Part shown: one piece after another, positions 47,360 through 57,009 of the stretch | How the letters are laid out: each line of letters opens with the position of its first letter | How positions within the stretch are numbered: the first letter of the stretch is position 1 | Source of the DNA: Pseudisothecium myosuroides | Lineage: Eukaryota > Streptophyta > Bryopsida > Hypnales > Lembophyllaceae | Length of the DNA: 64,000 nucleotides | Assembly: GCA_951799445.1 (NCBI GenBank) | Contig: OX637288.1 | Span: forward strand, 47,445,288 to 47,509,287 | Reading direction: 5' to 3' | Position numbers and translations under genes: made by a program | The notes under the pieces: generated by a model | Seen by the model: the letters and a program-made list of their open reading frames with translations, nothing else | Told to the model about the DNA's origin: nothing | Databases searched by the model: none

Positions 47360-48960
47360 TAATTCAGAAACTGTATGTAGGTATGGAATTCCAACCTTGC
47401 ATGTAGGTATGAAATTCCGACCTTGACATTCGAATATATCCTAGTATGCAAAAAGTTTTGTTTTGTGGATGTTGTATTTATTCTTAGGATTCAGAACTCC
47501 ACCAGTTTTTTCAATTCTTCTCCTTTATAAAGTTCATCTTCATGTGACATTAAAATAAAACGGGAACGAAAAGCGCGCTGTACTTTAATGGCTCAATTTT
47601 TGAATGTCATGGAATTTCATATGTGCATGTATGAAGTTTTATTTAGGATGTTGTAATTCTTCTTGTATTTTAGATTCCTATACTACTTTCAAATTGAGTT
47701 CCACAAAATATTGGTGGAAGTTGTAAATAATCCGCATGTGGAGAATCCATGTGCTAATTACATTGTCGCCCCTACTTTACGACAGACAACTAAAAACTAA
47801 AAAAAACGTAAAAGTTGTAAATGCTCCAAGGACTAATGATCTTTGAGTGTACTAAATTTGGTGCCCCATTTTCTTAAATATACTACGAGGAAGAAAAAAA
47901 AAACATCTCCCACGCTCTGTAGTTTATGGGTTCCAATTATCAAATGTCATCAAATTGGTATCCAATAGAAGGAGGAAAAAAATATAGAAGACAATTGTAA
48001 ATGCTCATAGGACTTCTAATTTGCGAGTGTACTAAATTTAGTGCCCCATTTTCTTAAGTATTCTACGAGAATGGAAAAAAAAAAGGTCAGGCCTTGCAGT
48101 TTAAAGAACTAAATTCGCAAATGTCATGAAATTGGCATCCAAAAGAAACAGGAAAAAAATATACAAGTTGTAAATGCTCCCAAGACTACTAATTCGCGAG
48201 TGCACTAAATTTAGTGCCCCATTCTTTTAAGTATTCTACGGGAAAGAAGAAAAAAAAAAGGCGAGACTTTGTAGTTTAAAGAACTAAAATCGTAAATGTC
48301 ATGAAATTGGAGTCAAGTTGAAGACATCAGAAGTTGTCCAAATTGTAAATGCTTCAAAGATTACTGATTCATGTGTGCCCTATTTGTACTGCCCTCTTTT
48401 CTTACATACACTACAAAAAAGAAGAAACAGAACATTGACCATTGAAATTGTTATTTTTTTAAACTCTTGAGGTCGAAGGTTCTAAAAGTCAAACGCATGG
48501 TTGTTTTATAAATTTGTCATTCACGTCACAAAAAAAAGGATTTCATGCAGAAGTTTAAAGTATTCTAGAATTTTATTGTCTTGGATTCTTCAACTTTAAA
48601 TGCAAGTTCTTGTGAAGCTGTATTATTTATGATGTAATTGCATGTACCGGAAATTAACCCTTAAAGGACAAAGGGGTGACCCTTGAAATCACTGTTTCGC
48701 ATTACCGCGAGTATAAAAGTCTTAAAAAATTGGAAAAGCACTTGCTGAAAGTGAACCTACTGTAGAAGACCTTCCCTTCTGAAAATAAACTTCAGAGGAT
48801 GAGTAGTTGTACTTCTATTCACATGTGATGATGCTATGTCATTCATTGGACGCCAAATGGCCTCCGTATTGTTCAACGGTTGAAAACACCAAAAATTTAT
48901 TTTGCAAAACATCTTGTTTTTTTCGACTGGCAGACCTTCCACTTCAGATTTCTAAAGTTA
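47360..48960. other. Diverged repeats downstream of the satellite
   Basis: Three or four loose copies of 'gtaaatgctc.aggact..taat..gcgagtgtactaaatt.agtgccccattttcttaa' occur at about 47815, 47995, 48165 and 48345 (step of about 175 bp), a second, older tandem repeat. A 'ttaacccttaaaggac' TTAA-type terminus is at 48656. No gene supported. Confidence 0.5.
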
Positions 48961-48983
48961 TGAATTATGTTGATTTTGAATTT

Positions 48984-49078
48984 CCTAAACCCTAAATCCT
49001 AGACCCTAAACCCTAAACCCTAAACCCTAAACCCTGGACCCTGGACCCTACACCCTGGACGTTGGACCCTAAACCCTC
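48984..49078. repeat. Interstitial telomere-like tract (CCCTAAA)n
   Basis: Four perfect CCCTAAA units in a row and several variants (ccctgga, ccctaca, ccctaaat). It directly abuts the 3' end of a minus-strand coding remnant. Confidence 0.9.
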
Positions 49079-49654
49079 CGAACCCCTCTGCAATTCTTCG
49101 AAATTTGAATTTTTCTATAGGCGGCCTCTAGTTGCGCCGAACCTGGAAGAATCTCCGTAAAAGAGGCGTACAGAAGTGGCTCAAAAGTAGACTCCGGTGC
49201 ACTTGGCAGGGAAGTCAACGAAGTTCGATTGTGGGCGGCAACTAAAGTAAGCGGAATGTTGTTTTCAGGTGAGAAATAATGGAGGCGGAACTTTGTGAGC
49301 TCCCATTGCATGAAAAGCGCCTCTAAAATCAGACGGACAACTTGAGTGTGACAGAAAAAGTTATCTGAAATGCCGGGCCTGGATACTTTGATCTGAAGAA
49401 ATTTAAATTTTTTTTGCGCCATTGCTTTCCCGCCCTTCCTCCACTAGAGATTCCTCTCTCGTGAACGGGAACTTGACGTCGGGAGTTTTTGCTTGCCCCA
49501 CGGACACCTTCAGTTGTTCTATTGTCGCAAATGCTCTTGCTCTCTCCCACCCAGAGCTCATCCGTGATCTTCCGCTCAGCTGTTTGATATCTTCTTTTGC
49601 GACTTGTCGGAGACGTAAATACTTGCATTGTTTCGTGGAATCGAGGGTGTTCAT
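49069..49654 (-). pseudogene. Truncated unknown gene of the palindrome-bearing locus
   Basis: Two overlapping frames look coding. The first (49654-49403) reads YLRLRQVAKEDIKQL...TREESLVEEGRESNGAKK. The second (from 49422) reads KFLQIKVSRPGISDN...NNIPLTLVAAHNRTSLTSLP...GSAQLEAAYRKIQI. They meet in a run of eight A; removing one A would join them, so a +1 slip in the homopolymer is likely. The frame runs on until the telomere-like tract, where coding character stops (about 49100), so the 3' end appears truncated at that junction. No family recognised. It is divergent to the DUF7869-like gene and separated from it by the second palindrome cluster. Confidence 0.45.
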
Positions 49655-49937
49655 GTACGTGACTTGCTACTGTGCTATTACATGCTTTCGCAGTGTGAGC
49701 AGCAAGGTCTTTGCTTGTCTTGGTTGTGTTAGAAAGGATTTTTTGTTGTGTAATTTTGTGTAGCACTTCGCTGAGACATAGAGGTTCTTCTAATTCTCGC
49801 TGTGATCGTTTGTGTCGCCTATTGATGTGACGTATAGGTGGTGGAGTATCATATATTCCTGAAATACAGGGATTTCCTAAAATTACGCCGAAAATATCGG
49901 GACCCTGAACGTTGGAGACCCTGTTATTGACCCAGAT

Positions 49938-50950
49938 TTATCTTCGAGTCGAAGATAATATTTTGTTTGATGTGGTTTGTCAGTGATTATCCTCGCCCCG
50001 AAGATAACCGTAGCCTTGAAATGACTTGTCTACCAGTGAAAAGTTGACCATTCACCTAGGTGTGCACTTATTTGTAAGGGTACATCACTGAATATCCTTG
50101 AGCCGAGGATGACCATGTACGTACAAGACAAATTTTTTCTCGAGTGACAGTGGACCACCTGATGGGAATGGTCTACTGTTTTGGAACATGTATTAGTTTA
50201 TCTTCGGGCCGAAGATAAACGTGACGGTTGGATAGAACTTCTCTAATTTGTTTCTCTCCGTTATTAAGAACTCAGATACATTAGTATCTAATAATGACAA
50301 TATTATCTTCGGTCCGAAGATAGCCATTTTGCGTTGACAGTACTTTACTAGTGTCGGAATGTAACCCGTCATATGTTGTTGTCCTGTTTGTCTGATTATT
50401 TCATGGAGTTATCCTCGGGGCAAAGATAATTCTGAGAGCACATGGTGTCATGTTTTATGTCACTCCTAATCATTGGGACTTCGTGATTGCCAAAATATCT
50501 GTACATTGTTTAAGCTTGTGCGTGACTAGTTTTTGAGTATTTGTGAGAGATATTTTTTTGCATTTTTACTACATTTTAGAGTATTCGTCTTGTTTTGGAT
50601 CCTTTTTCCAGTCGGTGAGGATGTTGTCGCCGAACCGAAACATGATCGTTTCTATCAATTGAGGGGAACGTAGTTCTTAATGTATAATGCGAATTAATCT
50701 GAGTAGTTTGTTATTTTGGTCGGAGATGTTCGGATCATTTCAAATCTGTATATTTAGGATGGTAGAATCGCAGATTTAGTACATTTGTTCACTTTGTTCT
50801 TTTTAGTATATTTATCTTCGGGGTGAAGATAATGTGGTGACCTCTTTTATGATGTTTAGATGCTTCATGTGGGAATTGTGTAAAATTTTGATGAGATTGT
50901 ATCGATTAGAGTTTTAGAGGCCGTCTTTATTATCCTCGGTGCAAAGATAT
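49938..50950. repeat. Cluster of eight palindromes upstream of the DUF7869-like gene
   Basis: Copies at 49938-49958, 49987-50007, 50092-50112, 50198-50218, 50303-50323, 50409-50429, 50812-50832 and 50930-50950. The first six are spaced 49, 105, 106, 105 and 106 bp start to start. The near-constant step of about 105-106 bp (roughly ten helical turns) places successive sites on the same face of the DNA. Arms fit TTATCYTCG / CGARGATAA; one arm is mutated in a few copies. Confidence 0.93.
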
Positions 50951-51012
50951 GTTGGATATCTTTCTTGTGCTTACGGCTCATGTGGGCGTTTGCTTGTTGC
51001 TGTGCTTTTAGG

Positions 51013-53886
51013 ATGGATATCCACGGTCCGGACGAGTTTGCCAACCCGGAGCTGGTATTGCCTGCTGGTGTTGCGGTCTGTGATGGTATTCCTCGTTCCG
51101 CTTGGAGCAGAAGATGTGTCACCCTAAGAAATGAAGCTGGAGATGACGTTGCAAAAGGCATCTGCCAGAGCGTCGATTCGGACCTCGTCATCGACATGGA
51201 CGGGAAGCCGCTTGGTGATGATCGTGTCGCCGTTCAAATTGCGGAGTCTTTGTGCGAAGCTGAAGTCCCATCAGGTTGGATGTGGTCAGCTCACTCTTGG
51301 CACATTAAGCGAGTTTTCTTGAACAATGTCAGTCTCTATGATCATGATCAAACGCATATATACAACGAAGCTATGAAGGCCATGAGCCGTCGCGTTCGTG
51401 TTGGTGTGCGTTCGTATGAGAGCTCTCGTGAGAGGTCGGATCCGGGTCTCCCTCTGAAGAAGGAATCCCTTCTCTGTGCTCAAGCGATCATTGAAGTGTC
51501 CACCAAGACTTGCTGCGAAAAGAATTTCTTGCAGCCCTTTCCTCGTGGAGAAATTCAATCCATACGTTCTCAACTTCATGCAATTGACGGGGTGTATGCT
51601 CGTAAGAAGTGTCTTCTTGAAGTGCATAGGCAAATGCACAAAGACTCTGTTGGTAAAGAGTGGATAACCTTGAAAAGTACCGAGGTTTGTCATGCTGCTT
51701 GGTGGACGATTCACGGGATTTCGAAAGCTACCTTCTACAGGTACAAGCATATGGCCAAATTTGGGAAGCAAGCAGAGGCGCACGGGAATTTGGGATCCAT
51801 GAAACCATGCACCCATACTGTACAAGCTGCAGCCACACTTTGGACGTTGGTTGCATGTGAAGCTGATAGAATGCCACACAAATCCAAAACGTTGGGTAGC
51901 GGGGAGAGAGTCCCCGCAATGGTGTTGCCGTCAGCATTTCGTTGGAGTGATCAATTGCCCAAAATCAATGAGGCCAATGTTGCTTTGAATTTGCCCCCCA
52001 TTTCTTCTAGTGGCTTGAGCAACATCAGGCGCGCTTCTTTCCCAGAGTATGCTATGAAGGCTCCTGGGGATAATTTTTCGAGGTGTAATTTGTGTGATGA
52101 GTATAGACAACTAAGGAGCGCCTGCACACCGCTTTCTTCCTCACAGGACAAGTGGGGGAGAATTTTGAAAACTCACTTGTCGGGGCAAAGGGCCCACAGA
52201 GAATTGTATTATTCAAATCGGCATATTTCTGAGAAGTACCCTGAGAAGATGCTCACCATTATCCATGATAAAATGGATCACTCGAAGACTGCTTCTCCAC
52301 ATTTCTCTCACAAGACCAAAATGACGGATTCTTTCACTAAAATGCCTGTTGCTGTGACGGGTATGATTGCTCATGGTCATGGCGACGTTCGGTATGCCCA
52401 CTACGGGCTGGAAACTTTTCCAACGGACTCAAATCACACCGTTGGGTCCATTGCAAGGTTGTTACGTGATCTTGAAGGGCCACCAAAGAATTCATCGCGC
52501 CAATTGCTTGTCGCGAAGGAGGACCAATCTGCATTGACAAAGGCTGTGTTGCAAGGCTCGGAGATGTGCTTGGACTCCCTTCTTCCTCCTCAAGCAGAAC
52601 TGATCCCTGCTCAACCCCTACCCCCAATATTGACTCTACAGCTCGACAATGCAGCATCCGACAACAAGAATCGATGGGTTTTTGCTTTCTGCTCTCTTCT
52701 TGTTTACAAAGGCATTTTTCGTGAGATATACATCAACTTTCTCATCGTTGGACACACTCATGAAGACATTGATGCTCTTTTTGGTCGATGGAGTACCATG
52801 TTGAAGATGAATAACTATCAAACTGTCCCGAAGCTCATGAAATCCTTCATGGACTGTGAAACCCATCCAGTCATTCCTCACTTCATTGAAGAAGTTCCTG
52901 ATTTTAAGGGCTTTGTAGAAGGGTATCTGGGCCAAGGTGGGGACTTTTTGGAAGGTCATTCTATGGCCCAGCAGTTTAAGTTCTACAAGGATTCAAGTGG
53001 ATGGCCATTGATGGAGTATAAGCATTTATGTACTGATAGGAATTGGCTACCAGAGGGCGGCAAAGGAATTCGCTTGTGGTCTGAGACTCGAGACGGCCAG
53101 CCAAAGGTGCCGAGCGGTGTTCCGCGACCTCTGCCTTCTCGTGAAATGAAATACCAGGATGATGTCAAAAAGGGTTTAAACGGTATCATTGCGCACTGGA
53201 GTACTATGGCAGACAATGATCAATCTAGAGAGTTCAGAAGGAAGAATGAGTCTATAAATAGTTATTGGAAAGGTATGAGAGCCGCTCTGGATGCACCTGT
53301 AGTTGCGCGCAAGACATTAGAGGATGGATTTTGGCCGGCTTCTCGAATCACTGGTGAAAAAGAAGACACAATGGGACAAGATGGTGTAGTACAAGAAGAG
53401 TTTGCACAAGATCCACCCTTTGTAGGGCGAAGGCGTGATCGTCCACGTCCTTCTTTTCGTGTCGATCGTGGTGTATTTGCTGGTTATTTTGTCATCGTGC
53501 GCCCTCATCGTAGTGACCCAAAGCTGTTTTGGCTTGCCAGAGCGCTAACAAATCCGAGTCCGGATCCAGGGCATCTTAATTCGATACGGATCCAATATTG
53601 GAAGCCAGCCGATGAACATCGTCCCAATCCTCAGACATATGATGGATGGGAAACAAAAGCAGGAAATAGGTGGGTTGAGGACACTCCTATTTTACCAATC
53701 TGGTCAAGCACGGGCATTATCATGACAGCTTTCAAGGCGCGTGGAAAAAGGGGTGCTGATGATCAACCTCAAGTTCTTCCAGATGTCAAAATTCCCAAAG
53801 CGCAGTTCGACATTATCAAGTCATCAGTGGCGGCGATTTTGGCTAAATCTAACAACGATGCATCCTCGACAGAAGAAGAAGAATAG
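51013..53886 (+). CDS. DUF7869-like protein, candidate DDE transposase/integrase, about 957 aa
   Basis: A single uninterrupted frame. I place the start at ATG 51013 (MDIHGPDEF), right after an acceptor-like tgctgtgcttttag; the frame is open 16 codons further up. Residues about 355-400 contain a C-x2-C motif (CNLCDEYRQL) and spaced His (LKTHLSGQRAHRELYY), a zinc-binding-type segment common in this family. The core has three acidic sites in the order and spacing of an RNase H-like DDE fold: Asp about 418 (IIHDKMDHSK), Asp about 545 (LQLDNAASDNKNRW) and Glu/Asp about 584 (VGHTHEDIDALFGRWS). The GHTHEDID block is the family hallmark. The C-terminal 150 residues (FVIVRPHRSDPKLFWLARAL... WKPADEH...TPILPIWSSTGI) look like a small beta-barrel reader domain, then a basic linker and an acidic end. 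Assignment to transposition is inference. It is the only intact large gene of the locus. Confidence 0.75.
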   Translation: MDIHGPDEFANPELVLPAGVAVCDGIPRSAWSRRCVTLRNEAGDDVAKGICQSVDSDLVIDMDGKPLGDDRVAVQIAESLCEAEVPSGWMWSAHSWHIKRVFLNNVSLYDHDQTHIYNEAMKAMSRRVRVGVRSYESSRERSDPGLPLKKESLLCAQAIIEVSTKTCCEKNFLQPFPRGEIQSIRSQLHAIDGVYARKKCLLEVHRQMHKDSVGKEWITLKSTEVCHAAWWTIHGISKATFYRYKHMAKFGKQAEAHGNLGSMKPCTHTVQAAATLWTLVACEADRMPHKSKTLGSGERVPAMVLPSAFRWSDQLPKINEANVALNLPPISSSGLSNIRRASFPEYAMKAPGDNFSRCNLCDEYRQLRSACTPLSSSQDKWGRILKTHLSGQRAHRELYYSNRHISEKYPEKMLTIIHDKMDHSKTASPHFSHKTKMTDSFTKMPVAVTGMIAHGHGDVRYAHYGLETFPTDSNHTVGSIARLLRDLEGPPKNSSRQLLVAKEDQSALTKAVLQGSEMCLDSLLPPQAELIPAQPLPPILTLQLDNAASDNKNRWVFAFCSLLVYKGIFREIYINFLIVGHTHEDIDALFGRWSTMLKMNNYQTVPKLMKSFMDCETHPVIPHFIEEVPDFKGFVEGYLGQGGDFLEGHSMAQQFKFYKDSSGWPLMEYKHLCTDRNWLPEGGKGIRLWSETRDGQPKVPSGVPRPLPSREMKYQDDVKKGLNGIIAHWSTMADNDQSREFRRKNESINSYWKGMRAALDAPVVARKTLEDGFWPASRITGEKEDTMGQDGVVQEEFAQDPPFVGRRRDRPRPSFRVDRGVFAGYFVIVRPHRSDPKLFWLARALTNPSPDPGHLNSIRIQYWKPADEHRPNPQTYDGWETKAGNRWVEDTPILPIWSSTGIIMTAFKARGKRGADDQPQVLPDVKIPKAQFDIIKSSVAAILAKSNNDASSTEEEE

Positions 53887-53889
53887 TTT

Positions 53890-54930
53890 AGGTTTTTGTT
53901 TTTTGATTAATATTCTTGGTATTCAAATAGAATGCACTTCTGCATTTAGATGTATTCAGATGCTTTCAAGTTCATGTTGTGGCTTTTGAAGCTAACGATA
54001 TTATTGCCATGTCATAATGTCCAAATTCTATTAATAGTATATATTAATTTATTTTTGTTCGCATTTTATGTAATGTATTTTTGCTTTGTTCCAATTGAAT
54101 GGGTTTTTTTAAATTCAAATGTATTTTATGTTAAATATTTGAGAACACAAGTATTTACATTATTTATTGTTTCTACACAAGCAAGTCTCAGTTTAATAAA
54201 ATGTCCTACTTTCAAACTTGTTGGTCTATTATATTTTTATATTTTATATATTTTTTTAAATTCTAAATGTTCAAAGCGGGTTCTTACTACTTGGTTAGTT
54301 GATTTCTATGAGTAAAATATACAAAATAGTATTTTGACATTTCGAAGTCTCAATTTAATGGACCCTAAATTAACTCTAAATATAGAAGGAATTAAAATGA
54401 GACCCCAGCTTGTCTCAATTTAACGAATAAGGCCTTCCATGGGTATTGTTGTATTTGTGATTGAATGGTGTACCTGGAAACACAAATGAAATTCACAGCG
54501 TATAACAAAACCCAGAATCTCGATTGTCTGAAATTTTGCACATCACTAGTTCCAGAACTTTTGAACTAGTGTAACATCTCAGGTCTAATCTTCATAGCAA
54601 CACTAGATGAAACTCAAGTACAAGTCCAGCGATACATAACTTGCTTACAATTCCAGTAAATGCAACTGAGTTTCTTCATTTTGTTAAAAAATACATACTG
54701 TTTGAATCAATTTTGTAATTACTATGATTTTTTTTTAAATCCTTTAAATATCATTTAAATTTTGTTTGCATATTTTTTATTATGAAAACTGTATATAAAT
54801 ATTTTATTTATATTATTACACGAGAAAAGGTACTCTCTGGATCGACCTTGCCGACTTTGGATCAATCTGGTCGACTTCCCAAAAGCATTTTGTTCCTGAA
54901 AAAGAGATGCAACACTCTTTGGAGAACAGA
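53890..54930. other. AT-rich region after the DUF7869-like gene
   Basis: Probable 3' untranslated region and intergenic DNA. I could not find a terminal inverted repeat marking an element end. No gene. Confidence 0.35.
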
Positions 54931-54941
54931 TCGATTGATCT

Positions 54942-56435
54942 TCACTTGTACGCATTTCTGAGGTATGAGAGCTCGAATTTTATTAGGGTTAACGAGTCTA
55001 CAGTTTCAGAGAGGATCCAGCCTAAGACAACCCCAATCATCACCACCGCAAAGAATGCAACAAAAAACGGTCATCCTTCATTCAAAGACTAGTGCATAAA
55101 CTTCTGCTCTTTGCAAGACTAAAAATATTGAACGCATCAACTCAAACGCTGAGAGCATACTTTGAGATTGAGACTGAGACATACCTTCAAGGAATTGGAG
55201 CACAACCAAGCTGAAGAGTTGGCATATACAGAAGTTGGCTGAAATTTCCACAGAAGCCAGCATTCATGGCCTCTCTTGCGATCCTGCAACAGTTGCAAGC
55301 AAGCTTCCTGCACAAGCCCTATTGATCAGAAGCAAGAGACGATAATGCTAAGAGAATCTCTGTCTAAGGACATAATGCAATGACAGAGTTTTAAGTAAAA
55401 AAATACCGCATCCATGATATGTAGGATACGGAGAACACTAAGGCCGAGCAATCAGCAATCATCAAGGACTAACATACTAGAGCATAGTTATTGAGTGCAT
55501 CAGCAGTTCTTACCTCTTTAGAAGAAGCTGACTTTTGATAACTTCCTTGTTGACCTCTGCCTCCGCTATCATTGCCTTAGCAAAATAAGTCGTACATGCT
55601 TGAGTTGCAGTTCACCGTTTTCAGATTCAAGGTTGCTGGATCGAACTTCACAACACCTGTAGAGCAGGATCGATTCATTTAAAAGCGAGAATGATGAACG
55701 CATGGAAGTTAAGCCTTCAGCCTATATGAACAACTCTATTTACAATTGAGAAAACAGAAGTTGCAAGTCACACTAACCATGGTACTGTTAGCAACTCTTT
55801 CAGCACAAGGATAGCAGCGACCCTTTTTCATTCACAAGGTGAATCAGATTAGGCCAAGTTCTAGAGGTATTCCTTACCTCCCGCATGATTGTCACCAAAT
55901 CAACTTGGTCAATGTCGTAGAGGCCCAATTTCTCTAAAAGAGTGGATGCAGATCACTAATCATACGTCGGGCATAATCATCAAGTGTTGAGGCCAAAGCA
56001 TGCGCTTAGCCTCTAATTCCCTTGGCCGCACCCTGGAATGATTAGCAACAAACAATACGGCTTTCAATAGCAACACATTGACAGATAAGCTTCATTCTTT
56101 CAACTGGAATCCAAAGCAGGCAATAAACCAAAGGTAATGACCCTACCTCTGCCACTTGATGGAGCTCATGGAGCTCACCAACTACCCAACTTCACTTCCA
56201 CCTGGTTATGCAATCCTGAAAGCGAAAGAAATGATCAGAAACCGATGTGAGGAAAGGGACTTGCCAGGGAAGAGGGTACTGAATGTTTGAATATTGAAAC
56301 CCTAAAACTTAACGCACATTAGCTATGAAGAACATCTGTCAAAACTTACCTATTTCTCCCAGATAATGTTCAGAATCGGCAACATAGGAGCCCACCACCT
56401 CCACGCGCAGCGCAGCAATGAAGCCACCGTGAGAG
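54942..56435 (-). pseudogene. Decayed six-exon gene, protein not identified
   Basis: Six exon-like blocks with canonical splice sites can be laid out on the minus strand: up to 56350 (donor), 56215-56147, 56032-55878, 55656-55514, 55283-55185 and 55088-54942. Recognisable coding pieces are IAALRVEVVGSYVADSEHYL, LHNQVEVKLGS, ALASTLDDYARRMISDLHPL, LGLYDIDQVDLVTIMRE, AKAMIAEAEVNKEVIKSQLL and, last, PFFVAFFAVVMIGVVLGWIL (a membrane segment near the C-terminus), ending at TGA 54942. Stops and frame changes occur in nearly every block (for example TAG in exon 3, TGA just before PFFVAFF), so it is non-functional. The overall type (helical, charged, one C-terminal membrane anchor) is seen in many trafficking or organelle proteins, but I do not recognise the family. 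Confidence 0.5.
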
Positions 56436-56999
56436 CTCGGGGGGGGGCACCTAGTATTTTACTACAAACCACGTGCGAACAAGTGGTTTCTAATGAACTA
56501 TAATTTCAACTTAAAATTTTGAGGGTTGCTTAATAATAACTATAGGTTTCTATTGCCAAAATTTCAAACTAAAATAATAGTTGAAATGATTTGTACAAGA
56601 GGTTGAAAATGGCCTAAAACGGCATGTTTTTCAACTCAAATATTTATAGAGATCACATTTAGATGACCATTGCATCAATACTCAACTCAAAATGAACTCT
56701 CAATAGAGAGCTATTTTTAGGAATTTTTTGTTCATTTTTTAGACAATTTTTTAGGATATAATATAGGGGTGTGAAAGTTATTTTTCAGTTGTACAGTGTA
56801 TCTAATTACTTCAAAAATTTGTAACTAATTATCATTAACAAATAAAAATATCAATAATTCAAAACATAAACTTTTGAAGTAGGAAAATCTAGTCATATTT
56901 TTTTTATTTCATTTTATTTAAATTTTAGGATATAATATAGGGGGTCCAAAGTTTTGTTCGCACGTGTTTTCTAATGGACACTCTAAGTGACCCCCCCGA
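56436..56999. mobile_element. hAT-like MITE, 564 bp, in the first exon of the pseudogene
   Basis: The ends CTCGGGGGGGGCACCTAG and, inverted, CTCGGGGGGGTCACTTAG form imperfect terminal repeats, continuing with 'cacgtgcgaaca' at both ends. The 8-bp sequence CGTGAGAG flanks the element on both sides (56428-56435 and 57000-57007), the duplication length typical of hAT transposons. The centre is AT-rich and non-coding. Confidence 0.75.
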
Positions 57000-57009
57000 G
57001 CGTGAGAGT

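Noticed and set aside
46426..47451. Short ORFs within the satellite
   Set aside because: They arise from the repeated unit itself and repeat with it; no independent coding signal.
51286..51879. 197-residue antisense ORF in the DUF7869-like gene
   Set aside because: It is antisense to a long conserved-looking frame and shows no family motif.
33589..53886. Endogenous giant-virus insertion
   Set aside because: No capsid, polymerase, packaging ATPase or other hallmark gene is seen, and the genes have introns and plant-like splice sites.
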